Part shown: positions 9,118 through 16,886 of the stretch, piece after piece
How positions within the stretch are numbered: position 1 is the first letter of the stretch
Layout of the letters: every line of letters starts with the position of its first letter
Origin: Chryseobacterium jejuense
GTDB taxonomy: Bacteria > Bacteroidota > Bacteroidia > Flavobacteriales > Weeksellaceae
NCBI RefSeq assembly: GCF_017877355.1
Contig: NZ_JAGIPR010000001.1
Location: 1 to 64,000, forward strand
Reading direction: 5' to 3'
Length of the DNA stretch: 64,000 bases
Made by a program: the position numbers and the translations under genes
Notes under the pieces: generated by a model
The model's database searches: none
Seen by the model: the letters and a program-made list of their open reading frames with translations, nothing else
What the model was told of the DNA's origin: nothing

Positions 9118-9705
9118 CTACGATAATGATTTAGTATTGAGGTCTGTATCTGCAATTTTTGTGAGGAGTTTATCACATTTTTTTTCCTCGCTCAGGGTTG
9201 CCAGAAGATTTTTAAGGCAAACATTCTCTTTCAGAACTTTTGCATAGGCAGCAAGCGTTCCATAGGTTGCAATTTCATAGTGTTCTACCTTTTGTGAAGC
9301 TGCTATAATTCCTGTATCTCTTACAGATCCTGATTGGGTTTCTTTCATGATGTTTTTTCCTTCATCAAGAAGGCCTTGCATTGCATCACATTTTTTGGCT
9401 TGTGCTTTTTTCTTCAGGGATTTAAAACATTCCTCCAGCCTTTTTACATGAATTTCTGTTTCTCTGAGGTGATTTTCAATAGCCAGTTTAAGCTTTTTAT
9501 CTGTTGCATTCTTATACATTTTAGGCAATGCTCCTACCAATGCTTTTTCTGCCCAGTACATGTCTTTCAGTCCATCTTCAAACAGGTCTTTCAGTCCTTT
9601 GGCAGCATTTTTCTTTGCTGGAGTTTTGGCTGTCTTTTTTGCCGTAACTGATTTAGCAGGTGCTCTTTTTGCTGTTGTTTTCTTTGTTACATTTTTTGTT
9701 GCCAT
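9118..9705 (-). CDS. YciE/YciF-type ferritin-like protein (DUF892) with a histone-like basic tail
   Basis: 195 residues. Residues 1-36 are almost pure Lys/Ala/Thr/Pro (KKTTAKRAPAK, KKTAKTPAKK), like histone H1-type tails. Residues 38-190 are the DUF892 four-helix bundle (LKDLFEDGLKDMYWAEKALVGALPKM; HLRETEIHVKRLEE; KVEHYEIATYGTLAAYA), with conserved Glu and His residues typical of a dinuclear metal site. The family is linked to osmotic and general stress. The tail suggests nucleoid association, which could give DNA protection comparable to Dps; that is inference. Monocistronic with its own terminator. Confidence 0.85.
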   Translation of the reverse strand: MATKNVTKKTTAKRAPAKSVTAKKTAKTPAKKNAAKGLKDLFEDGLKDMYWAEKALVGALPKMYKNATDKKLKLAIENHLRETEIHVKRLEECFKSLKKKAQAKKCDAMQGLLDEGKNIMKETQSGSVRDTGIIAASQKVEHYEIATYGTLAAYAKVLKENVCLKNLLATLSEEKKCDKLLTKIADTDLNTKSLS

Positions 9706-9763
9706 AATACTTTAGATTTAATGTGATTGTTTTAACAGCTATAATTCTAGACCACTCAATAAA

Positions 9764-10795
9764 CTAATTATTTTGCCGGTCATCCCTTTTTAATTCTCTT
9801 TCCACTTCATCAATCTCTGTTAAAGGAAGAAGAAAGTTGTTTTCAATATAGCTGCGGATATTTTCATCCGTTTTATTATTTACTTTTCTGATAAAAAGCT
9901 GATTGCTGGATTTCAGAGACTCTATGTAATTCAGGATATCCTGCTTATTCTGAAAAATTGTCTTCTCAAATATTGCCCTTTTATCATCATTTACAATAAT
10001 ATCATTAAATGATGTATTCATAAGAACGGTCTGAAAAAATGATTCGGCAGGTAAAAAGGTATGAAGATAATAATCTTCAAAATCCATTACTTTTTTATTG
10101 CTTGTTAAGAAAGCACAGGTTTCTCTTGTAAATATAAACCATTTTCCTCCAATATAGGGAGTTACCCCTTTCATAAATTCTCTTTTATAAATGAATGAGG
10201 AGATTATATAGGCTAATTCGGTGAAATGATTTTGTATTCTTTTCAGGGTATCCGGTCTGTAAAATTTCTGGTCGTAATAGAACAGATAATTCCGGCCTTT
10301 ATTCACTGTAAGGAATTTACGTATGATGGATTGGGATTTAAGAGGATAATCTTCACCACTGAGATTGATGAAATAATCCCATTCCCGACTTGCATTTAAA
10401 AGAAATTCCATAGCATTAAGCTCTGCCTGGATCATACTGAAGCCTCCTGAAACAATATTCAGACTATCTAAAATAAAAACATTGGGAAATTGTACTATGT
10501 AGAGCTGTATTTCTTCTGTGAAGGCCGGTTGAGCCTTTCTGTCAATATGAATAAGATAGAACTGATCTTTTGTGTAAATTTTCTGAAACATCTCCTTGAA
10601 TACATGAGGTTTATGATGTATCATAATAAAATAAGCAATTTTTATATGCGGTGTTGCATATGATTCCAGGGTTTGGGGCTGGGTCTGGGGTATGGGAAAA
10701 GCTGTTTGCATTTTGGGAAGCTTAAAATCATCCGCGTCTGCAAATAATTCGATTGACGTGCGAAAGGTATGAATAATTTTTTGATAATCAACCAA
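9764..10795 (-). CDS. Core-2/I-branching-type glycosyltransferase (GT14)
   Basis: 343 residues from a TTG at 10795 (ATG at 10711 is the alternative). The GT14 domain starts near residue 51 (KIAYFIMIHHKPHVFKEMF) and keeps the family landmarks: FYLIHIDRKA, GGFSMIQAELNAMEFLL, WDYFINLSGEDYPLKS, and the distal FFQTVLMNTSF acidic-base region. Related enzymes transfer GlcNAc or xylose from a UDP-sugar to surface glycans. No signal or membrane segment, so probably acting at the cytoplasmic face. Stands alone; acceptor unknown. Confidence 0.8.
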   Translation of the reverse strand: MVDYQKIIHTFRTSIELFADADDFKLPKMQTAFPIPQTQPQTLESYATPHIKIAYFIMIHHKPHVFKEMFQKIYTKDQFYLIHIDRKAQPAFTEEIQLYIVQFPNVFILDSLNIVSGGFSMIQAELNAMEFLLNASREWDYFINLSGEDYPLKSQSIIRKFLTVNKGRNYLFYYDQKFYRPDTLKRIQNHFTELAYIISSFIYKREFMKGVTPYIGGKWFIFTRETCAFLTSNKKVMDFEDYYLHTFLPAESFFQTVLMNTSFNDIIVNDDKRAIFEKTIFQNKQDILNYIESLKSSNQLFIRKVNNKTDENIRSYIENNFLLPLTEIDEVERELKRDDRQNN

Positions 10796-11152
10796 TTAAA
10801 TGTGGTTTTGTTTGTTTTTTTTATCGTAAGTTTGTAGAGCATTTATAAAACAGGTCACTGCCTTTGCTATTCTGTAATAGTTTAAAATCACAATTTTCTT
10901 TTCCAGTTTTGCTTTTTCAGCTACCATTTATAATCTTGATTTCATGAGTGAAACGGAGAAGATTATAAAAGTCCTACCATCAATAGGAGCGATATGTTAT
11001 TGCTGGTCATAAACAATATTGAATAGTATTGTTGCAGATAAAGCAAGCAAAACGATAAACCGGAAAAGTACTCTTTATTTGTTTATCCTTATACCAACTC
11101 AAATTCTGATAAACAGATTTGCTTACCAACTACCGGAAGACCGGAATTTATA
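10796..11152. other. Divergent intergenic leader of the DEAD-box helicase gene
   Basis: No gene. A weak inverted repeat GATAAAC / GTTTATC (about 11055-11088) with a 20-nt loop lies in the presumed 5' leader of the helicase. Cold-shock helicase messages often have structured leaders, but this was not established here. Confidence 0.3.
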
Positions 11153-12271
11153 ATGAGCTTTAAAAATTTAAACTTAATCAATCCCATTGTTCGTGCTGTA
11201 ACGGAAGCTGGATATTCCAAGCCTACCGAAATACAGAGTGCTGCAATTCCACATATTCTGGCAGGAAAAGATATTATAGCATGTGCACAAACCGGAACCG
11301 GAAAAACTGCAGCATTTGCTATGCCTATACTACAGTTACTGAAAAGACATAACCCTGAACATCAAGAAATACGCACCTTAATTCTCACTCCAACCCGGGA
11401 ATTAGCCATACAGATAGAAGAAAACTTTGGCATTTACAGCAAATATCTGCCTTTATCCCAACTTTCTGTTTTTGGGGGAGTTTCAATAGGTGGCCAGCTT
11501 GCTGCCCTGAGAAAAAGAGTAGATATTCTTGTAGCAACTCCCGGAAGGTTACTGGATCTGGTGAATCAAAGACATATTGATCTCTCTAAGCTTGAAATAT
11601 TGGTTTTGGATGAAGCAGACAGAATGCTTGATATGGGGTTCATCAATGATGTGAAAAAAGTTTTAAGTTTAATTCCCCGTAAAAGACAAACACTGTTTTT
11701 TTCTGCAACCATGCCGGTAAGTATAAAGAAATTTGCAGAAACCATTCTGAATAATCCTGTAGAGGTTACTGTAACACCAGTGTCTTCAACAGCACAAACA
11801 GTAAAGCAATCTGTATATTTTGTAGAGAAAAAAGATAAAACAGATCTGTTGATAGATATCCTGCAGGAAAAAAACACTACTAGATCATTAGTTTTCACCC
11901 GTACTAAACATGTTGCAAATAAACTTGTTCAACAGTTAGAGGATGTGGGGATTTTTGCAGCAGCTATTCATGGAAATAAATCACAGGCAGCAAGACAAAA
12001 TGCACTTGATGATTTTAAAAGCAGCAGAATTAATGTATTGGTGGCTACAGATATTGCCGCTAGAGGCATTGATATAGATGATCTTCCTAATGTTGTCAAT
12101 TATGAACTTCCTAATATCCCGGAAACCTATGTTCACCGGATTGGAAGAACAGGAAGGGCAGGAGCAGAAGGTACCGCCATTTCATTTTGCGATACAGATG
12201 AGCGTGTGGATCTTAAAAATATTCAAAAGCTGATCGGATTTACAGTGCCGGTCAGATCATTTTATAAATAA
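11153..12271 (+). CDS. DEAD-box ATP-dependent RNA helicase, RhlE-like
   Basis: 372 residues comprising both RecA-like domains: Q motif with PTEIQSAAIPHIL, motif I AQTGTGKT, Ia PTRELA, II DEAD, III SAT, IV LVFTRTKH, V ATDIAARGIDI, VI HRIGRTGRAG. There is essentially no C-terminal extension, so it is a minimal helicase. It unwinds structured RNA in cold adaptation or ribosome assembly. The cold-shock protein gene begins 50 bases downstream on the same strand, supporting a cold-response pair. RhlE-like is a best guess among DEAD subfamilies. Confidence 0.92.
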   Translation: MSFKNLNLINPIVRAVTEAGYSKPTEIQSAAIPHILAGKDIIACAQTGTGKTAAFAMPILQLLKRHNPEHQEIRTLILTPTRELAIQIEENFGIYSKYLPLSQLSVFGGVSIGGQLAALRKRVDILVATPGRLLDLVNQRHIDLSKLEILVLDEADRMLDMGFINDVKKVLSLIPRKRQTLFFSATMPVSIKKFAETILNNPVEVTVTPVSSTAQTVKQSVYFVEKKDKTDLLIDILQEKNTTRSLVFTRTKHVANKLVQQLEDVGIFAAAIHGNKSQAARQNALDDFKSSRINVLVATDIAARGIDIDDLPNVVNYELPNIPETYVHRIGRTGRAGAEGTAISFCDTDERVDLKNIQKLIGFTVPVRSFYK

Positions 12272-12321
12272 ATTCTGTAGCGTTTACAGAACACAATATT
12301 CAATTTTTAATAATAATTACA

Positions 12322-12516
12322 ATGCAACAAGGCACAGTAAAATTTTTCAATGAAGCAAAAGGCTTCGGATTTATTACTCCTTCAGATGGGAGTAAGGACA
12401 TATTTGTACATTCTTCAGGGTTGAGCATAAGTTCAATTCGTGAAAACGATAAAGTCGTTTTTGATGTACAAAAAAGTGACAAGGGCTTAAATGCTGTCAA
12501 CGTAAAATTGGCATAA
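12322..12516 (+). CDS. Cold-shock domain protein (CspA family)
   Basis: 64 residues, a single cold-shock OB fold with RNP1 KGFGFI and RNP2-like DIFVHSS. Binds single-stranded RNA/DNA and acts as an RNA chaperone. Directly downstream of the DEAD-box helicase (50-bp gap), probably cotranscribed. Followed by two strong hairpins at 12591-12630 and 12681-12710. Confidence 0.93.
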   Translation: MQQGTVKFFNEAKGFGFITPSDGSKDIFVHSSGLSISSIRENDKVVFDVQKSDKGLNAVNVKLA

Positions 12517-12590
12517 TTTAAACTTGATTGTAGATATTTCAAAAGATAATTTTTTACAATTCCAGTTTCATAATTTTTATATTTTTTAAC

Positions 12591-12630
12591 AAATAATATA
12601 TCCATACCAATTTGTCTGGATATATTATTT
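12591..12630. terminator. Perfect 14-bp hairpin downstream of csp gene
   Basis: AAATAATATATCCA / TGGATATATTATTT, perfect arms with a 12-nt loop. AT-rich, so it may be a weak terminator or an mRNA 3'-end stabiliser. Confidence 0.55.
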
Positions 12631-12680
12631 GAACGGACATTACTATAAATACATTACTTTTTATTTCCATAATGTTCATT

Positions 12681-12710
12681 AACCTCTTACTGGTTTGTAA
12701 GAGGTTTTTA
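12681..12710 (+). terminator. Rho-independent terminator after the helicase-csp unit
   Basis: AACCTCTTAC / GTAAGAGGTT perfect 10-bp stem, 6-nt loop, followed by TTTTTA. Confidence 0.8.
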
Positions 12711-12812
12711 AAGATTTTGGAAAGAAGAAATCTCATGAGTTTAGTATTGAGTTATTCAGTAACAGGATAATTAAACACCAACATATACGTTTATAAGAAA
12801 GAAGAACATCAT

Positions 12813-13280
12813 ATGATTATTATCAACAATTTTATTGAATATAAAGCTCTTGAAGGCAAAATGATTGGGATTTCTGCCTGGCATACGATAGATCAGACTC
12901 AGATTAACAGGTTTGCAGAAGCAACCTTAGATTATCAGTGGATTCACACGGATAAAGAAAAAGCAGAAAAGGAAGGCCCCTTTAAGTCCACTATAGCTCA
13001 TGGTTATTTAACATTATCACTTATTCCTTATCTCTGGAAACAAATTGCAGAGGTGAGAAATGTAAAAATGGAAATTAATTACGGAATTGAGAATCTTAAA
13101 TTTGGACAGGCGGTTCCTGTGGATAGTGAGGTGAGACTACAAGCTACAATAAAATCTGTGACAGATCTCAGAGGAACGGTAAAGGTAGTGATGGAAGCGA
13201 AACTTCTAATAAAAGACCAAGCTAAACCGGCTTATGTAGGAGATGTTATTTTTCTTTATCATTTTCATATAGAATCATAA
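12813..13280 (+). CDS. MaoC-family (R)-specific enoyl-CoA hydratase
   Basis: 155 residues with a single hot-dog fold. The catalytic pair appears as Asp and His in LDYQWIHTD, followed by the GPFKSTIAHGYLTLSL helix, the hydratase 2 signature. The closest relatives hydrate enoyl-CoA to (R)-3-hydroxyacyl-CoA in fatty-acid metabolism. Cytoplasmic; no pathway partners next to it. Its 3' end overlaps the convergent 87-residue gene by 16 bases, with no terminator between them. Confidence 0.88.
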   Translation: MIIINNFIEYKALEGKMIGISAWHTIDQTQINRFAEATLDYQWIHTDKEKAEKEGPFKSTIAHGYLTLSLIPYLWKQIAEVRNVKMEINYGIENLKFGQAVPVDSEVRLQATIKSVTDLRGTVKVVMEAKLLIKDQAKPAYVGDVIFLYHFHIES

Positions 13281-13528
13281 TGATCTAATCTTATCACAAA
13301 ATAATGTTCGATTGTTTTTTGTGCTTCTTTGCACATTAATAAAAGGTCATTCTTGGAGGTGTTCTCGAAACTAAAATCATCATGGGTTTCCACAATATAT
13401 TCGGTTACGATTTCAATATTCATTATATCGAGTTCTGTTACATCAGTTTCCAGTCTATGTTCCTCTTTAAAAAAAGGAATTTTATGGAAAATAGTATCGT
13501 TAAACCGAAAAAGATGTATTGTTTTCAC
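13265..13528 (-). CDS. Small hypothetical protein, paralogue of the gene at 21604
   Basis: 87 residues from a GTG start (MKTIHLFRFNDTIFHKIPFF). About half its residues match the 89-residue protein at 21604-21873, including FFKEE.RL, VTE.I.E.HDDF.FE and LLLMCK.A...IEHYF, which supports both being real genes. Acidic and cytoplasmic; no recognised domain. It overlaps the end of the maoC-like gene on the opposite strand. Confidence 0.7.
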   Translation of the reverse strand: MKTIHLFRFNDTIFHKIPFFKEEHRLETDVTELDIMNIEIVTEYIVETHDDFSFENTSKNDLLLMCKEAQKTIEHYFVIRLDHYDSI

Positions 13529-13564
13529 TGCAAAAATATTTAATAAATGAAAATTGAGTTTGGT

Positions 13565-14386
13565 TTATTTTGGAAGCTTATCTTTCATTTTCCTACTGAT
13601 CCATCTTTTAGACAAGGTACGTTTTGATGGCAATGGGTACATGCCTCCTGAAAGGATATATAATAAGCTGTTCCAAAAATTATTTTTTCTGTAGAATTCA
13701 TGACTATAGTTGGTTAATACTTTTAAGTATTCATGTTCATATTCCTTTGCTTCCTGTAATGTGTAATTTTTCGGAATATCTTTAATAATATCCATAGCGG
13801 TTTGGTTAAAGACTTTAGGTGAGTATTTTTCTATAAAGTCCAATTCAAGTCTGGATATACTGGTAAGTGGAATGAGTAAAGAAAAAATTTCATCATAAAA
13901 ATTGCAAATAGTTACTTTCCATGATAATCTTTCTTCTTTTGGTAAAACCTGAATGGCCAGTTGGATGAGTTTTTTATGGCTCACCTCCAGTTCATCCATA
14001 TAGATTTTGTTTTGCTGCCAGAATATAGATGCATTGATTTTATTTTTTTTAAAAATATTTTCCAGTATATATTCAAACTGTATTCTAATATATTTTATGT
14101 TCTCGCTCTGGTCTTCTAAAACAGACTGCCACAGATTATGCTGGCTTAAACTGCAATATGTACTGAATACCAATCTTGATCTGTTAATAAGCTGCTGTAA
14201 TTCTTTTAACATTCTAAGAATTTCCGTTGCATCCCTTTCTAGGGTGATATTGGTATTTCTAATATAGAATAAAGCAACAAACTGTGAGTAATAGGTCCTT
14301 CTTGAAATATTTTTTTTATTTCTGAGTCCCAATTTGCTCTTTGGATGCTTAGTTAGCTTTTTCATCAGAGTTTTATTGTAAATCAT
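13565..14386 (-). CDS. Hypothetical helical protein in the cupin operon
   Basis: About 273 residues from the ATG at 14386 (ATG 14365 and TTG 14410 are alternatives). Basic N-terminus (KKLTKHPKSKLGLRNKKNISRR), then mostly helices; no signal peptide, no recognised motif. It overlaps the end of the 76-residue gene by 14 bases, indicating translational coupling in a minus-strand operon with the cupin gene. Function unknown. Confidence 0.6.
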   Translation of the reverse strand: MIYNKTLMKKLTKHPKSKLGLRNKKNISRRTYYSQFVALFYIRNTNITLERDATEILRMLKELQQLINRSRLVFSTYCSLSQHNLWQSVLEDQSENIKYIRIQFEYILENIFKKNKINASIFWQQNKIYMDELEVSHKKLIQLAIQVLPKEERLSWKVTICNFYDEIFSLLIPLTSISRLELDFIEKYSPKVFNQTAMDIIKDIPKNYTLQEAKEYEHEYLKVLTNYSHEFYRKNNFWNSLLYILSGGMYPLPSKRTLSKRWISRKMKDKLPK

Positions 14387-14603
14387 TTTTTTTGATAGTC
14401 CCTTTTTCAAAGGATTTTTGCTGTATTTTAAGAGAAATAAGATATTGTCTTAAATCTTTGATCGTGATATTTTTTTCTGCGAAAGAAAAAAATAACGGAG
14501 TTTCATCTAAAAGTTCATACAGTTCAGGAAATTCTTTTTGAATTTCAACCGTTTTTTTAAATATCTTTTTTGTTAGAATTGATATGGTATCTACATTATT
14601 CAT
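14373..14603 (-). CDS. Small hypothetical protein, DUF1858-like in appearance
   Basis: 76 residues from the ATG at 14603 (an in-frame GTG lies at 14609). Pattern: an N-terminal helix (ILTKKIFKKTVEIQKEFPELYELLDETPLFF), then IKDLRQYLISLKIQ. The layout of short helices with 'PEL...L...P' resembles DUF1858-type sensing domains, but the match is weak. It overlaps the cupin gene upstream by 8 bases and the 273-residue gene downstream by 14, so it is the middle gene of a tightly coupled operon. Confidence 0.6.
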   Translation of the reverse strand: MNNVDTISILTKKIFKKTVEIQKEFPELYELLDETPLFFSFAEKNITIKDLRQYLISLKIQQKSFEKGTIKKNDLQ

Positions 14604-14934
14604 AGCCACTTTTTATTATTGTTACTATCATCTTAAAGCGTTTATTTCCTTTTACAGAATGAGATTTATGGGCGGGAATGATAATGCATTCACCTTCTTC
14701 CATAAAATAAGAAGCTCCGTCTATAATGATTTCTGCTTTACCCTCAATGATCTGTGCAACAGCATCAAAAGGAGAAATTTTTTCGGGTAACCCTTCTTTG
14801 TCATCAAATGATAAAGCACTGATATTGCCGGTTAGTTTTTCCAGAATTGTCTTGCTGACTACAGAATTCGGAATGTATTCTACAATCTGGCTGGTAATAT
14901 ATACTTTTGATTTCTCTAGTTCTTTATGATTCAT
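14596..14934 (-). CDS. Cupin-domain protein
   Basis: 112 residues from the ATG at 14934. Single cupin barrel: FDAVAQIIEGKAEIIIDGASYFMEEGECIIIPAHKSHSV (motif 1) and a short strand pair after it. Motif 1 lacks the usual HxH pair, having AQII in that place, but keeps the distal PAHKSHSV histidines. Likely a small-molecule sensor or isomerase rather than a dioxygenase. First gene of an operon with two hypothetical genes (overlaps of 8 and 14 bases). Confidence 0.82.
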   Translation of the reverse strand: MNHKELEKSKVYITSQIVEYIPNSVVSKTILEKLTGNISALSFDDKEGLPEKISPFDAVAQIIEGKAEIIIDGASYFMEEGECIIIPAHKSHSVKGNKRFKMIVTIIKSGYE

Positions 14935-15074
14935 CACAGCTTTTTAAGTATAAAAGACTAGACAGGTATTGTAAATAAAAGGGACAGAACTGTCTAATAT
15001 CCCATCCCTTTTTCCAGTGAAAACTTTTGATAAATATGTCTTTATCATAGGCTTTAACTGTCCTTGAAAACAAT

Positions 15075-15293
15075 TTATGAAAGATTAATTTCTTTGATGA
15101 TATTGAGAACCTCTTCACGGTTTTTTCTTAATCTGTTTCCGATTCTTTCAAGCATTTCCTTTTCTTTACCTTCTTCAAATTTCAGATCATAATCTGTTAA
15201 TGTTGAGAATTTTTCTTTCAGTTGTTTAGACTGTTCATTCCAGTCTTCGGGAATTTTGAAAGATTTATCGCCTTTATTGTGGTTTGTGTCCAT
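15075..15293 (-). CDS. CsbD-like general stress protein
   Basis: 72 residues. WNEQSKQLKEKFSTLTDYDLKFEEGKEKEMLERIGNRL follows the CsbD pattern 'W...K.K.K.G.LTDDDL...G....L.gRlq' in its Bacteroidetes form. Small, charged, helical, cytoplasmic. CsbD proteins are induced by general stress; the molecular role is not known. It lies 141 bases upstream of the cupin operon on the same strand. Confidence 0.7.
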   Translation of the reverse strand: MDTNHNKGDKSFKIPEDWNEQSKQLKEKFSTLTDYDLKFEEGKEKEMLERIGNRLRKNREEVLNIIKEINLS

Positions 15294-15744
15294 AAGGTGG
15301 ATTTTAGTGTAACTTCATTGCTACAATACAAAGTTGGGTGTTTAATGATCTATTGTATTACAGATTGTTTCTTTTATGTTGCACATATCACACGTTTACA
15401 AAATACCAGCCTGTTTTGAGCATCTGAAATACGGTTGTTCAGTTTGATGACTCTGATGAAGGGGTGGAAGTTATTGGGACTTTGGAAAAAATTACAAACT
15501 TAAAATACTACTATATAACTCCAAATAAGTGATTGATTATTCGTACCTTGCTGAATAACTACATTGAACTGGTGATCCGGACTATCAGTTCCTACATATT
15601 CTCTTCTTTTCATTATTTAATATTTCCGGTATATTATTACCTCTAGTCTGCTTCAAATCATTAATAAAGCTGTTTTGAAAAGGAAAATATAAAACTCTTG
15701 ATTTCCTCCAAAGGACAATTCAATTGTAAATTATTACTGTTTTT
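15294..15744. other. Intergenic region without recognised gene
   Basis: Divergent spacer between the CsbD-like gene and chaA. Short frames only. A direct/inverted pair TGTATTACAGATTG / CTACAATACAAAG is weak. Nothing firm is seen. Confidence 0.3.
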
Positions 15745-16842
15745 ATGAATATAAAAAAATATTTATGGATGTGGACGTTTTTGGTTCCTATCCTGGCGTG
15801 GCTCTCTTATATTGGAAATTCTGTTTTTTCTTCAGGGTATTACTCTGTGATTCTTACTTTATTTTTGATAGGAAGTGTTTTGGCTGCAGTGTATCATTCC
15901 GAAGTCATTGCCCATCGTTTGGGAGAGCCATTCGGAACTTTACTTTTGGCATTTGCCATTACGGTCATAGAAGTAGGACTTATTATTTCTATCATGATGG
16001 GAGCAAAAGGTTTAGAAACCATTACCCTTGCCAGAGATACGGTTTTTGCAGCAGTGATGATAATCCTTACCGGAATCATTGGAAGCTGCATTATAATAGG
16101 CTCTTTAAGATATAGAGAACAAAGCTTTACACTACAAGGGGTAAGTACCGCACTGATTACGCTTACCTCTGTTATTATTTTTGTGCTTATTCTGCCCAAT
16201 TATACGGTAAGTCATCTCGGAGGTGAATATACGTCCTTCCAATTGCTTTTTATCGCCTTGATTTCTTTAGGACTTTATCTCGGATTTACTACGATCCAAA
16301 CGTTTAGACACCGAAGCTTTTTCATTTCTCCACAAAACAAACTATCTAAAAATGAGCCTGTACAAAATAGTCATGAAATGATTTCCCGAAAACAATTGTA
16401 TATCAGTTGTATATTATTAATCTTGTCCCTGGGAATAGTTGTTTTACTGGCAAAGCTTCTTTCAAAGGATGTTGAACATATCGTTGTTTCGGTTGGTGCT
16501 CCAAGGTCTCTTGTAGGTATCATTATTGCCGGTATCGTTCTCCTTCCGGAAGGGCTGGCTGCATTCAGAGCTGCCAAAAGTGATGAAATTCAAACCTCAT
16601 TAAATCTGGCTTTTGGTTCTGCTTTAGCAAGTATAGGGCTAAGTATTCCTGCGATTGCCATTATATCTGTAATAACCGGCATAAGAATGTCATTAGGGAT
16701 AGATATCAAATCAACAATACTTTTAGGACTGTCGCTTTTTATTATTACCGTCTCACTGGCAACGGGCAGAACCAATATCATGCAGGGAATTGTATTGATT
16801 GCTATTTTTTTAATTTACCTTTTTATTACGATAGTTCCATAA
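15745..16842 (+). CDS. chaA: Ca2+/H+ antiporter, ChaA-like
   Basis: 365 residues with about 11 transmembrane helices. The two CaCA alpha repeats carry the diagnostic acidic residues: HSEVIAHRLGEPFGTLLLAFAITVIEVGL in the first half and VLLPEGLAAFRAAKSDEIQTSL in the second. Length and order match E. coli ChaA. Exchanges Ca2+ (and possibly Na+ or K+) for protons at the inner membrane. Monocistronic; convergent with the GT4 gene. Confidence 0.9.
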   Translation: MNIKKYLWMWTFLVPILAWLSYIGNSVFSSGYYSVILTLFLIGSVLAAVYHSEVIAHRLGEPFGTLLLAFAITVIEVGLIISIMMGAKGLETITLARDTVFAAVMIILTGIIGSCIIIGSLRYREQSFTLQGVSTALITLTSVIIFVLILPNYTVSHLGGEYTSFQLLFIALISLGLYLGFTTIQTFRHRSFFISPQNKLSKNEPVQNSHEMISRKQLYISCILLILSLGIVVLLAKLLSKDVEHIVVSVGAPRSLVGIIIAGIVLLPEGLAAFRAAKSDEIQTSLNLAFGSALASIGLSIPAIAIISVITGIRMSLGIDIKSTILLGLSLFIITVSLATGRTNIMQGIVLIAIFLIYLFITIVP

Positions 16843-16886
16843 ACTGCTGTGTATTAATATATAAATATAACAGTAAGTAAGGGTTG

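Noticed and set aside
14924..15118. 64-codon minus-strand reading frame between CsbD-like and cupin genes
   Set aside because: It overlaps both genes in another frame and has no recognisable protein pattern.
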